A DNA stretch of 42,170 nt from assembly GCA_003693705.1 (NCBI GenBank), contig RBZT01000798.1, positions 5,810 through 47,979 on the forward strand, in the 5' to 3' direction. The DNA is from Polymyxa betae (lineage: Eukaryota > Endomyxa > Phytomyxea > Plasmodiophorida > Plasmodiophoridae). Each line of letters starts with the position of its first letter. Position 1 is the stretch's first letter. The notes beneath the pieces are model-generated. The model did no database searches, was not told where the DNA came from, and was given only the letters and a program-made list of their open reading frames with translations. Made by a program: the position numbers and the translations under genes. Shown here piece after piece: positions 31,811-42,109 of this stretch.

Positions 31811-32412
31811 TCTGCAAGTCGCTGTTTTTATGATTTAGTGTGACGAGGACTTATGTCTGTGAAAAGGAGATGCCGCAGCTCTATGTCTAAAAAATCACCA
31901 ATCCTTTCTGAAGACAGGGTTAAGCAATTAAGAAAGCGATCGAGTTGAATGCAATTCTTGGCTTTCAGAATGGCTGGTCGCAATTGACCCTTTCTATGAT
32001 ACTATGAAAAATTTCTGCAAATTTCCCTATTAAAATCTCTTATCTTGCAACTGACAGGTCAATGCTCGTTTCCAGTAATTCATGATTTAAATAAAATCTG
32101 TCAAATTCGCGAAATTTGCGATCGATTGAATACATTGGTTTCTAGATTTTGTCGTTTTCATTCCGGATCTTTCCCAATTATAAGGCACGACCAGATTTCG
32201 CTAGCTTAGTGATCTTACAGCTGATCTAGTTGGAGGTGCATTCGATCCGACCCTATGTAGCGCTGCAGTCCTATCACAGCACTCTCTCTCTATATATATC
32301 TCTCTCATTTATTCAATCTCTCTGCCCTTAATTGGATCTTTTCGAGTATGTCTGCATCTGACATCGTTTCGTGATCTGCTCAGCAATACCTCGAGTTCGA
32401 GCGAATGTGGAA
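31811..32412. other. Intergenic
   Basis: No supported gene. A TC/TA microsatellite lies at about 32281-32308. A short ORF from the ATG at 31852 is too weak to call. Confidence 0.4.
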
Positions 32413-33190
32413 TTATTGCAGCCTTCTTTGCACTATGGTATCTGTTGCTTCCACGGTCATCATCCAAGACTTGATCTCACTCTCGCTTTCAATAAAAGTA
32501 CTTTGAATTTGAGACGCATTCATCTGAATTCTGTTTTTTATGCCCCATTTGCTCATTATTTCGAATTGATTTGTTAGCTGAACCTTCACTTCTGGTTTTG
32601 CCGAAGCAATCGCCCATCCTATCGTGTCGTCTGCATCAATATCTTCATGTGGAGGTCGCAATGGAAGTTTGAACAAATATTATCCACCAAACGATTAGAT
32701 GCCAGCCATCACCGACGGCGTCAGATTGAGTTCTTCGACAAGAACACGATAGATAACATTTTTAAGCTTATAGAATCAACCTTTAGGGGTGCAGCCTCCA
32801 TTTATAAGGTAGGCTGCGCTCCCTTTCAAAGAAAATGCGTTTTTCAGCACTTCATTGTCTAAACTCTCATTTCATTGGCTGCTGACGAGAATACAATCGG
32901 TCTTTTTTATCAAGATCCCAAAGCTGTATACATCGTCGTCTTTCGGCTCGGTATTTTTAAGTTCGCCAGATTTCACCTTCTGCCAGATGACTGAGTCCTT
33001 ATCAAGGTTGCCGATATTTTTGTTGTTATTTCGGTGCTCAGATCAGTCATTTTCCACAGAACGCGAATGGAACACCGCAGGAACAAATCCAGTAAGTAAT
33101 ACAGTCTGTGTCTCTCTTGGGATGACGACTCAGACGCTGGGAACCCAAACAGATTGGGTTTTCTAAGAAAAGAAGCTTTCATTCTTATCA
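32413..33190 (-). pseudogene. Kinase-like (TKL or cyclase-kinase type) locus, broken
   Basis: The minus strand carries, in order: an exon after a TTTCTTAG acceptor (KPNLFGFPASES, then RHRLYYLLDLFLRCSIRVLW), a frame with VIWQKVKSGELKNTEPKDDD followed by DVYSFGILI (subdomain IX), a segment SLDNEVLKNAFSLKGSAAYL in the same frame beyond a TGA, and a last ORF from 32676 to 32413 (HEDIDADDTIGWAIASAKPE...). No HRD or APE motif is visible. Stops and frame changes suggest a pseudokinase gene in decay or an unsolved splice pattern. Confidence 0.45.
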
Positions 33191-33782
33191 TGACCTTTGA
33201 CACACATTCCTCATCTCAATATGGAAGATCCTATCAGCAGTCAGTTATCGCCATGGATTCCGTTAAGTAGATCCGATCGGAAGGTAATCGATATGAAGCC
33301 AACCTACAAACAAGAGATAGGCCATTGACAGCGATTTCCTATTAAGTAAACATTAAAATTATATAAACTTATGAATAAGTCAACAAGTTATCAGATACTG
33401 GACTTTGCTGACAGACATTTGACGTAACAATGAGATCAAATTTCATGAAAATTCACAGATTTAGTAAAATTAATTTACTGAAACTCGGATTTATTCAAAG
33501 AAAAAATGGATTCGGGTACAAAGCTAAACCGGAGACAAAACGTAGATGGTTCCAGCCTGGATTGAACCCCAGGCCGCATCAGGTCACCATGATAAATCGG
33601 CCGGAAATTTGTCATCGTGCAGAGAAATGTTTCCCGAATATCGTAACGAGCGAACGACCTAAACTTTCCAAGCAATTAATGAAGATATCTTGAAACGACA
33701 CGAAATGAACCACTCCATCCCCGTAGGCAGCCAAGCCTCGGAAATAAGAAAGGAGCAGTTTATGAAATGAAGGGTTTAAAAG
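33191..33782. other. Intergenic
   Basis: No supported gene. A GGTTCAATCC box on the minus strand near 33570 resembles a Pol III B box but has no tRNA fold around it. Confidence 0.4.
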
Positions 33783-34119
33783 TCAAAGAAAAGTTTCGTT
33801 TCGAATTCCGTACTGATGTAATAAAGGTCTGGGAAGGGGCAGGAACGGATCAACATCCGAAGTTGCCCGCTGCCCCAAAGCCTTGGAAAGGGAGAAACCC
33901 AGCATATGCAACCCATTGCAATCATATCCAGCAAAGTGACCGACTAACACGAGCCGGTTCTTGAACACAATTCCGATCACGAATCACGGTAATGCCCATT
34001 TAGAGAATCCGGCTGATATCGTCGATAAAAAGCCAATCGATCACATCCAAATCTGTTCGTTGAAGCATCACAGCAGAGCCCAGAAAACAATGGCGAAGTT
34101 TGTTACGATTGATGAGTAG
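33783..34119 (-). pseudogene. Broken ORF downstream of a telomere-like tract
   Basis: The minus strand reads LLINRNKLRHCFLGSAVMLQ and RTDLDVIDWLFIDDISRIL, then a TAA, then GITVIRD, then a +1 shift into GIVFKNRLVLVGHFAGYD and on to a TGA at 33783. Both halves are clearly protein-like, and only one stop and one frameshift separate them. It begins right after the TTAGGG-type tract at 34120-34135. No family assigned. Confidence 0.45.
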
Positions 34120-34135
34120 TTAGGGTTAGGGTTTA
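34120..34135 (+). repeat. Telomere-like tract (TTAGGG)
   Basis: TTAGGGTTAGGGTTTA: two units plus a partial. It lies between a broken minus-strand ORF and the promoter of the secreted gene at 34318. Confidence 0.85.
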
Positions 34136-34255
34136 CATTGATACTGAGATTAGTTCTGCCGGCAGCTGTTGGAATTCAAAATGCGTGACTCACTGCTTCC
34201 GTACTGCTCCTTCCCCCCCTTACCGAGCTTTGAACACTCATTATTCAATCTCCAC

Positions 34256-34266
34256 TTTATATATTA
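34256..34266 (+). promoter_or_regulatory. TATA box of the secreted 362-residue gene
   Basis: TTTATATATTA lies about 55-60 nt before the ATG at 34318, with a pyrimidine-rich stretch after it. This spacing fits a TATA box with a start site near 34285-34295. Confidence 0.5.
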
Positions 34267-34317
34267 AACCTCTGCTCAACAATTCTGCTATCAACGACAC
34301 ATCCAGACCTCACTACA

Positions 34318-35446
34318 ATGTCGCATCTGATCACGTTCATGACCGTCGGCGTCGTCCTGGCCCTGTCGGTGCTGGCTGCGGATGTACCCGGCCTGATCGA
34401 CAACCGTCCGGATACAGGCTTCATGAAGACGATTTCGGATCTGCTGGATCCGTGGGTCTCAGATGAACAGTTCTTCGCGGTGATCGCGAAGGTGATGGAC
34501 GAATGTCGTGCATCATCCGATCTGAAAGAAGCTCTCAAACAACAACTCACGGAGCCCAATATCATCCATTTATCGCGTCAATTCTCCCAGTTTCTTATCG
34601 TGACTGACGCTGACATCGTCGAAGAAGCGATTCGATTTTTCATCGAAGAATGCGGCTGTAAATCATTGGCCGGATTCATGATCGGATTATTGTCTCGTCC
34701 TGGGTATATCACGGACCCTGACGTTGTAGCAGTAATCAACAATGTTCTCAAACCTCATTTCGATGAATCCGTCATCGTCGAAATCATCCCTGAACAGATT
34801 TTGGAAATCCTTCAGAACTCGGACGATCGTGACGAGCTTGGTGTTTCCATCCTTCAGAAACATCTGAACCTGATTCTTGAAACCCCCAAAAGTCTCTCCG
34901 CTCTTCTGCAGATTGGCATCAAATTGAATCTGGATTTGGAAAAACTTCCAAATCTCACCGATCTGACATTGAACGATCTTCAAATCTTAGCTCCATATTG
35001 CCGCATGTCCCAATATGATTTCGATCGAGCATTTGTTACGTGGATGTCCGCTGGTCGCTACGACATGATCGTTGAGGTATTACGGAGTCGATCTCTGGTG
35101 AAGAGCGCCCAATCAATCCCGGACGTGCTCTACGTATACTGCTGCGCCGCCATCAACTTCGAACAGCAGGAAATCTTGGAATCTTTCCTCGGAATTCCGA
35201 AAATTTTCAATGGATTGAAACAATGGGCCACGAACAAGCCTGTCGATTATATCCGGCGATCACAAGGTTTTTTTCATCATTTTTTTGATGAGTTGGAATC
35301 GAACAGAAATCGTTGACTGGATAATAGGTGAAAAGTTGCCGGCTAACAGTCGGCTCTCACTGCTGGAAGGCACCAATCTGGATGTATTGAATGAGCGTCT
35401 GCTACAAGAGCTTAAAAAAGACCATAGCCGACCCCAATATTTGTGA
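34318..35446 (+). CDS. Secreted helical protein, 362 residues, 2 exons
   Basis: Exons 34318-35266 and 35307-35446, intron 40 nt (GTTTTTTTC...GAACAG). Phase 1 agrees and the total is 363 codons. The N-terminus MSHLITFMTVGVVLALSVLA is a signal peptide with predicted cleavage before ADV, very like VLAADP in the 964-6119 gene. The mature chain is acidic and all-helical, with two Cys in EECGCKS and a second pair in YVYCCAA. Splicing replaces a 16-codon unspliced tail with EIVDWIIGEKLPAN and a further stretch. No known domain; I infer the same secreted repeat family as the large gene. Confidence 0.78.
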
Positions 35447-35717
35447 GATGGACATTTGCATGATCGAGGAATACTGGCTCAATAACTACCAACAAATACA
35501 ACATCGCACTGTCTAGGGTTTTTCCGATCTCGTTTTGTTATCGTGTGTGAGGAGTCTCTGATCTTGATATCGAAGCGATTTTTTTTTCCAGCTCAATCGG
35601 TTGTCGGTCTCAGCGTTTGTTCGTGGCCTTTGTTGTTAACAAACGTTTATCGTGCTGCCTGTTCGCTTCATTATCCTTGGTCGTTGAATTGACTATACCC
35701 TATTCTATTAGTGCTAA

Positions 35718-36163
35718 ATGCAGTCTGGAATGTTTAGTCCCGTACTATTAGGGTTTGCCAATACTGCATGTGATCAGGCTCAGATTCCGATCTAGGCGTT
35801 ATATTGAGTTTGGATCGTTTCAGGCAGCCAGGCTTTTGCCGACTATATGATCAAGGTGATCATTTCCAGTTTATCGTCCTCAGAAACTTCGAAGGAATTG
35901 TCTGTGTTTGAGAGACCCATTATTAATCCGCATCATATTGTATTAATATTGGAATATACAACATCGAGGCCCAATCTGTGTTAGGATCGGATTGGATTCG
36001 ATTGAACGATTTGTTCGGACCTTTCGGTGGGGTTGGCGACACAGTTACCAGAGTCCGGCGCCTGCCAGGTTCGCCTCCTGGGTGTTTCGTCTACGATCAG
36101 AGACGGCAAACATTTGGACGGTTTGAGCGAGCACGCTGTATTGAGAATGGCATAATCAACTGA
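35718..36163 (+). CDS. Small three-exon gene with two possible C-termini
   Basis: Exons 35718-35769, 35824-35977, then either 36052-36163 (105 residues) or 36045-36126 (95 residues). The two acceptors, ACAG and ACCAG, lie 7 nt apart and both keep an open frame. It starts MQSGMFSPVLLGFANTACSQ; the middle is hydrophobic/helical (ADYMIKVIISSLSSSETSKE). Intron 1 is 54 nt, intron 2 is 67 or 74 nt. The ATG is the first in frame. No known domain. Confidence 0.5.
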
Positions 36164-36173
36164 GACAGGGCCG

Positions 36174-36280
36174 TTGCGAGATCGTATTTGGGCGCAACCT
36201 GTTGCGAGGTCGTATATGGGCGCAACCTGTTGCGAGATCGTATTTGGGCGCAACCTGTTGCGAGGTCGTTCTTGGTGCTC
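36174..36280 (+). repeat. 28-bp tandem repeat, 3.8 copies
   Basis: Units 36174-36201, 36202-36229, 36230-36257 and a partial 36258-36280. The unit starts TTGCGAGATCGTATTTGGGC. Units 1 and 3 are identical; unit 2 differs at two positions. It lies just after the small three-exon gene. Confidence 0.9.
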
Positions 36281-36345
36281 AGGTCCTTTTTGAGAAGGTG
36301 GCTGTGTTGCCGACGTTGTAAACGCCCCTCAGGTCAAACGCTACC

Positions 36346-36560
36346 ATCGCCATACTGCTTCTTTACCACTTATGAAATCGGTTCGGGTAACAAAGCACAC
36401 AGTGAGCGGTATGCACGGACCCTCCTCGACTCGAAAGTTGACTTTGACATCTCGTATTGGAAGGCGCCGTGATGAACTGGGTCGTTTTCTTCGTCACCAT
36501 CGTCGCCATACTGACTTCACCACTGTGGAATGTGTTCGGGTAACATTACACATTGTATCT
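36346..36560 (+). repeat. Imperfect direct repeat, about 50 bp
   Basis: The stretch ending GGTTCGGGTAAC at about 36346-36392 recurs in diverged form at about 36500-36545 (both contain CGCCATACTG...TTCACCACT or close variants). Possibly decayed exon copies. Confidence 0.45.
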
Positions 36561-36587
36561 GTAACGCCTACACGCTGACATTGTAAA

Positions 36588-36596
36588 CTATAAAGG
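36588..36596 (+). promoter_or_regulatory. TATA-like box of RING-H2 gene
   Basis: CTATAAAGG lies 88 nt before the ATG at 36684. Position and sequence fit a TATA box, but the reading frame is open back to 36592, so an upstream exon is possible. Confidence 0.35.
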
Positions 36597-36683
36597 CAGC
36601 AGCTCTCTCTGCCTGCCAATGACAGCTGCCTTTCGCCTGCGATTGTCTTAGAAAGTGGTTCATTAGCAGGGACATCTTTCTTG

Positions 36684-37431
36684 ATGACGGCTTTTGTCGT
36701 TATGGCAGGCATTGTTGGGCTCGTTTGCTTCACTATCTATAGTGCTATTCTGCTGCAAATCGATGCAGCACTTCTGGGAGTGTCTCCTTATTCGATTCCG
36801 TCTTCTGCGACGCCGTTAGAAGACGCCTATACAGAGCCGTCCATCACTCGCCAAGATCTCGACAGGGTCACCACTCTCATTCTCAGATATCTCGCAGCAT
36901 ATTGAACCTGCAGGTAGTTCCGGGAACGTCTTCGAGAGAATTGCGGCATTTGTCACGAATCATTGACGGATATTCCACCATCTGCCAGTGTCAGGAACAC
37001 AAATTATTGCTTCGAAATCAAAACTTTTTCTTGATTTCATTCCCTTTTCACTTTTTTTGCAAAATTTTCTGTATCTTTCAAAGTTTTTGAATTCTCTTTA
37101 AAAAGATCGAGTATTTTTGCCGAGATTTTTTTATGAGAAATTTTCAAGAACGCTTTTACTTGTTTGTCTCTGTTTACTGCTCTGAAGTCATCTGCGTCAG
37201 AATGCTTCGAATACGACCCGTGCTGTTAGTGCCATCTACCATCTGTTCGTCGTCCTAATGCGATGGGTCAGTACGATCCCGATGACGATCAGTAAGATGC
37301 CGTGCGGCGTCCATTTCTTCCATAAAGATTGTGTGGCCAATTGGCGACGATTGCGCCCGAATCCGTCGACTCGCTTCTCCTGCCCAATCTGTAATCAGTC
37401 CTCACCCTGTCCTAATAATTCCGCACAGTAA
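36684..37431 (+). CDS. Membrane RING-H2 E3 ubiquitin ligase, 4 exons
   Basis: Exons 36684-36866, 36918-36987, 37201-37219 (only 19 nt), 37272-37431; introns 51, 213 and 52 nt. Phases agree and the total is 144 codons (143 residues). Residues 2-24 form one membrane segment (FVVMAGIVGLVCFTIYSAIL). The RING-H2 is split over three exons: CGIC, then C-G-V-H-F-F-H-K-D-C, W, and CPIC near the end. Spacing (C-x2-C, about 28 residues, C-x2-H-x2-H-x2-C, C-x2-C) fits RING-H2. The layout of one N-terminal membrane helix plus a C-terminal RING-H2 matches ATL-type ligases, which transfer ubiquitin at endomembranes. Substrate unknown. Confidence 0.72.
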
Positions 37432-38440
37432 ATCATTATTTTCAAGTCTTCTTAGCATCGATGCTTTATTTGCAAGATCGATCAAAATCGGATTCGTTAA
37501 CGCAATAATACTCGGAAATTTCGCCATTCTGAAATCGTTGACGACAAACAAACATTTTCGTTACCGGAGTAACAAAACAAACGTTTCAAAGACCTCGCCT
37601 ATTCAGGGATGCATTCTGATCATGCTTTCGATCAGAAAGCTCTCGCTGGCAGGAGCGCGCGTCCAGTACGACCCCTGCCTGTAAAACTTAGTATGATGCA
37701 TTGCGGTCAATAAGTGGGTCCGAATCCTAGAGACTCGGGAAGGTGAATGCGGCAGGCCGACGTCCTGCCACAATGCCAAAAACGAATAAATCCAAATCGT
37801 ATTTTCAAATTTCCAAGACCTTTTTTACATGAGATCCATTCGTTTTTTTGTTTTTGTGGAAATTTCCTTCCGCATTCCGTTTCAAGAAGCGACTGAATCG
37901 TGCTGGAATCATTGCAGGATTAGGAGAAACTCTGTTGGGAGATTCTTTTGTCTATCGATCATGTCAGTCGCTGTCGTATTGTCGGGATTTCTGCCTGCTG
38001 AAAACCCACCCGAGATTCCCATCAAACTAATTTGTTTCGTTATGACAGAAAAGCCCACGAAAGCAAGTTTGCTGAAGGCTTAGATTTTTATGATCGTCGA
38101 GTTTCTGGATATGCAAGAGATAATGAAAGCGGTTCCCGTTTCTAGCCTCGCGAGGTTGCAGGCTCGTGGTCCGTCACAGACGAGGCCGCAGGCTCACGAG
38201 GTTGCATGCTCGTCACTTATCTCTCTAATCGTGAATATATGACAGGGGAGCCTTTCTTATCATCTTTTGAACTCTGCAGCTAATTTTTATTATAATATTT
38301 TAGTGTTTTAGTCGTTCTCTCTTGAGCTCTTGGGTTGGGAAGCTGCTTGGCTGGACTGATCCATCGCAAGTCCATCCAGATGTGAATGCGGATGACGATA
38401 GCTGTGATCGCGGCTGTATTGCTGCCAGCGAAATTGTTGA
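37432..38440. other. Intergenic with weak ORFs
   Basis: No supported gene. Overlapping plus-strand frames at 37848-38083 look partly coding (one reads SGFLPAENPPEIPIKLICFV). At 38146-38217 three imperfect copies of a 17-22 bp unit (CGAGGTTGCAGGCTCG) form a GC-rich patch. An inverted repeat GGCAGG...CCTGCC lies at about 37751-37769. Confidence 0.35.
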
Positions 38441-38939
38441 CGACTTCTTAATAATAGAGCTGACCATCATTTTGCAAGTGACGAATCTGCTGCAGACTTC
38501 ATAGACTGTGATATATCGAATGATGCCGCCGATGATATTGTTGCTGATAACACCACTGCATGCTGCTTGGGTGATAATGAAGGCTGTTCGCAAGTCAATT
38601 TTGACGGCATTCGTTTTGCCTCTTTCGAATCGGGTCTTTTTCCGTTTTTTAAAGAAATCGCCAACAACCAAGGCTTTGTTCTCGCGAAGAGCACTTTCAA
38701 TATGGACAGATCTAGGGCTATGGATATCTTTGGAACAAAAGACGTTATTCAGCGTGGTTTCCTATACTGCAGATGTGGGCGGCAAAGAATGCTACTATAA
38801 AATCCCATTCACCTATTTATTCGAAGATAAGTTCACGCACATCATAAACCCGATCTCAGACCTCGTTCGTCTCCAGCATGACCTGATCGGTCATGCCATG
38901 ACTATCCAGATCGATCCGAGTTTAAAATCAGGATTTTAG
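38441..38939 (+). CDS. Hypothetical acidic protein with a frame break
   Basis: Frame one (38441-38756) reads an acidic stretch (FIDCDISNDAADDIVADN) and then GIRFASFESGLFPFFKEIAN...DIFGTKDVIQR. Frame two continues after it (DVGGKECYYKIPFTYLFEDK...) to a TAG at 38937-38939. Removing the 16 nt 38757-38772 (GTTTCCTATACTGCAG, a perfect GT...AG) restores the frame exactly, but 16 nt is far below the other introns here. A simple frameshift is the alternative. No ATG or family found. Confidence 0.42.
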
Positions 38940-39834
38940 CTAGCAGAATTTCGGATTCATCTGGGGTGGACTAAGTAGATTCGTAGTCTGACAGATGGCG
39001 ATGGTTCAGCAACCATCATCTCCTTAGAGACCTTCAAATATTGGAGTGCGTTTTCACACTTTAAAGTTCGCACTCCAAAAGTTAGCTTGTCGTAATCTGT
39101 TGTTGGCTGTCGGTAGAACCTTTGCTTAGAATGAAGCCGATCCTGCACGTACTGCTCTTAACTGGAGAGTCTCCAGCATGTTCTATGAACGGGCGTGGTT
39201 CTTGGACATTGAATCAGAGACCTTAACATCTGATGAACCTACCAAATCACGATTTCGAAACGTCATATTGGCAGCACTCATTTTCAGATCTTCATCGGCC
39301 AAGAGGTATTAATATCAATGTAATCGCGCTATATACAGTTGATAACGATAAGATGTCCCAGTGTGTGTAGATGCCGATCGACACAATCGTTCATATTGGA
39401 TTAATATGGCTTTCACGGCCAACCGAATCCTGAATGTCTCTGCGAATAGAACATGCTCTGGTCTCAGTCATGTCAACATATTATACTGCATTGACTTTGT
39501 TATGATTATGTCTAAAGCTCCCATCAGATCAAGTTACGCTGATAGTTGTGTGGTTGTAGTCACACCTTCTATTATCACATCGCTATTTCTATCAGAATTC
39601 TATGTGCTAGTAGAACTGAACAGAACAATCTCCATAGAATATCATCTGCTTCTGACTTGCCCTTGGCCTGGTGTAAGAATCAGCCCAGCTCTAAAGTCCC
39701 GTTCTTTCGACGCTTTCTCTGTCATTATGTAAGGCAGATTCTGATCCTGGATTTATGTCATCACTTTGCCCAATCTGGAAATACCTTCGAATGCACCATT
39801 GAATCTTAACTTGTATTGCTGTGCTGTCGAACTC
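38940..39834. other. Intergenic; flank homologous to satellite end
   Basis: A 9-bp inverted repeat (TGGAGTGCG...CGCACTCCA) lies at about 39048-39079. The stretch 39414-39540 (GGCCAACCGAATCCTGAATG...) resembles 41038-41140 at the far end of the satellite. A 123-codon plus ORF at 39361-39732 has no ATG-supported gene features. Confidence 0.4.
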
Positions 39835-41070
39835 TGTGTGTTTTCCCAATTTTTGACCAAAGCTATGCCTCTGTTGCTGATTTCGGTCGATTTTCTCTAA
39901 GTCGTCTCATTTCTCTTTTAGCACTTGTTCTGCTTGATCTAGTATATGTTTGCCGACATTACCCTCATTCTACAGATGTGTTAATCGTGGTGGTTTGTGG
40001 CGACGCCATCAACAAGGTCGGGTTCTCTCCGTTTTTTCCGAATTTTCTCACTTTTGGGGGCCCGCTCTCCCCAAATTTCGAAATTTTCTTGCTTTATTTC
40101 ATTGCTTGCTATTGTTTACCATTCCTGTGACATTATTCTCGCAGTATGTTCGTGGTCAGCGTGTATTCTGTTCTACCCGAAGCTATGATTCTTAATGTGG
40201 TTGTCGATGATGAAATCGATCGGTACTGTTTCGTCTCATTTCTTTTTGGCTTTTGTGTTTCCTGTTCTAATGTTTTTTGACACTACCTTCGTGCTACAGA
40301 TGTGCTAATCGTGGTGGTTGGTGGTTACGCTGATCATGATGGTCGGGAATCTCTCCATTTTTTCGAATTTTTCATACTTTTTCGGGGCGGCTCTGCCCAA
40401 TTTCGAATATTCCTCGCTTTATTTCAATGTTGGTTATTATTTACCATTTCAGAGACATTATTTTCGCATTCGCGCATGCCTCAGCGTGTTTTCCTGTGTT
40501 ACCCGAAGCCATGACTCTCAATGCCGTTGTCGATATGTGGCGATCGGCATTATTTCGTCTCATTTCTCTTGTGGCATTTGTTTTTTCTGTCCTCAATGCT
40601 TTCTGGCATTATCCTCGTACTACAGATGTGCCAATCGTGGTGGTTGGTAGCGTGCAGATCAACAAGGTCGGGAATCTCCATTTTTTCGAAATTTTCTCAC
40701 TTTTGTCGGCCAGCTCTGCTCAATTTTGAAAATTTATCGCTTTATTTCAATGCTTGTTATTGTTTACCATTCCTGAGACATTACTGTCGCATTCGTTCCT
40801 GCTTCAGCGTATTTTCCTGTGTTACCCGAAGCTATGACTGTCAATGTCGTTGTCGATATTTGGCGATCGGCATTATTTCGTCTCATTTCTCTTTTGGCAT
40901 TTGTTTTTTCTGCTCTCAATGATTTCTGACATTGTCCTCATGCTACAGATGTGTTTTCCGTGGTGGGTTTTGACGATTCTGATGAACTTGTTCGGGAGTC
41001 TCCATTTTTTCGAACTTTCACACTTTCCGGCTTTCATGGCCAACCGTATCTCTGAATAGAACATATGTTT
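39835..41070 (+). repeat. 324-bp tandem satellite, about 3.8 copies
   Basis: The marker CTACAGATGTG occurs at 39970, 40294, 40620 and 40943 (spacings 324, 326, 323). Each copy also carries TTTCGTCTCATTTCT, a C/T-rich run and ACCCGAAGC. The first copy is partial at its 5' side and the last breaks off after about 100 bp. T-rich on the plus strand, like the long introns of the kinase gene. Several frames stay open across copies, but no frame is conserved in all, so I treat it as non-coding. Confidence 0.88.
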
Positions 41071-41598
41071 TGTAATCAGTAATTTCCACATATTGTACAC
41101 CATTGACATTGTTGTCGTCATGCTCATTCAGATCCAGCTAGCTGCCGTTTAACTGCTCTCACTACTTTACAACCTATTTTCATCCACTGGAGGTTTTCCA
41201 GAGACTTTTGCAACTATCCGTTAGGCTTGCTCATGTTGCTGAAGCACAAAATTGCCTCGAAACCGATTCTTTCAGCGTCAGCCAGATATAGATTTCATAT
41301 ATGAGTGATTTGCATTCATTATTTGATCCAGTACAAACGGCCTGAAAACCGCAATGCCCCGACACTACATGTGATTCTCCCTTCACATGCAGAGCTCGCC
41401 GAAAGTTGAATCGAAAACACGCTGATAAATGATATTGATCATTTATCGAGAAGGTCATTACAATCGATGCTCTCGACAATCGAGTGATGCAGTTCACTAT
41501 CTAATGCCAGCATGATAACAGCTGACTCCAAGTGTAATCTATCTAAGCGATCTGCAAAGACGGCATTGGAAGGTCGCTGGCATGCGACCGAATGTTAG
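41071..41598. other. Intergenic
   Basis: No supported gene. Short ORFs on both strands (for example minus 41497-41231) lack motifs. ATAAATGATATTGATCATTTAT near 41425-41446 is an imperfect palindrome. Confidence 0.4.
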
Positions 41599-41905
41599 GA
41601 TCGTACAAGATTTGGGCCCAGATCCCAGGCTGCAGATCATGAACTGTTCGAGCTTCAATACGATCCAGATTATTGTCCTCGGGCTGAAAAATCATGCTTC
41701 GTGCATGTTGATGCAAATCTTGTCGTATCGAAACTATTCAGCACAATGTCAAACTTGATAGCCCCTCGACAATGCAGACGACCAAACTGAGAAATTTATG
41801 CATTGTGAACGAAAATTTTGTCGGAAAGTCAATGAAACACAACCACGAAATAATGAATATGTTTCTGATGAAGTTGTCTGCGGCAGAACCCGATTTTTGT
41901 GTTGA
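41599..41905 (+). CDS. End of a Cys-rich protein gene, 2 exons
   Basis: Exons 41599-41721 and 41762-41905, with a 40-nt intron (GTCGTATC...GATAG). Phase 0 agrees; the TGA is at 41903-41905. It is preceded by a TGTTAG acceptor, so it is 5'-incomplete. The 88 residues are polar with spaced Cys (YCPRAEKSCF, MHCERKFCRKV, VVCGRTRFLC), suggesting disulfides in a secreted protein. An alternative unspliced frame (41715-41945, 77 codons) is also open and cannot be excluded. Confidence 0.42.
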
Positions 41906-42084
41906 AAGTGTTGAAGATGGTGGGGCGCGTGCGACCTCCCACTGACGGGCCTCAACAAGATGCCGGCGGTCGCGTGCGGGGCGAGCACGTGACCGGCCCT
42001 GGAGTACCTGATGATCTTGATTACTAAACTCACTTTGGTTTTGACCACTTATCGTTGACTCCTGAGTTCTGAGTAGTTGGATGG

Positions 42085-42109
42085 CTGTCATGCCCAATGG
42101 GCATGACAG
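42085..42109. repeat. Perfect 11-bp inverted repeat
   Basis: CTGTCATGCCC and GGGCATGACAG flank a 3-nt centre (AAT). It could be a hairpin, a binding site or a terminator-like structure. It borders a GC-rich patch that continues to the window end. Confidence 0.7.

Noticed and set aside
33540-33610. tRNA gene (minus strand, GGTTCAATCC box)
   Set aside because: The T stem pairs only with an oversized loop and no acceptor or D arm is found. At most a tRNA-derived fragment.
6598-38939. Reassigned stop codons (several frames have one internal stop)
   Set aside because: The internal stops are TAG, TGA and TAA alike, while well-supported genes end with all three and contain none inside. Decay or missed splicing is simpler.
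39816-40922. Genes within the 324-bp satellite
   Set aside because: Open frames differ between copies and no frame is conserved across all of them.
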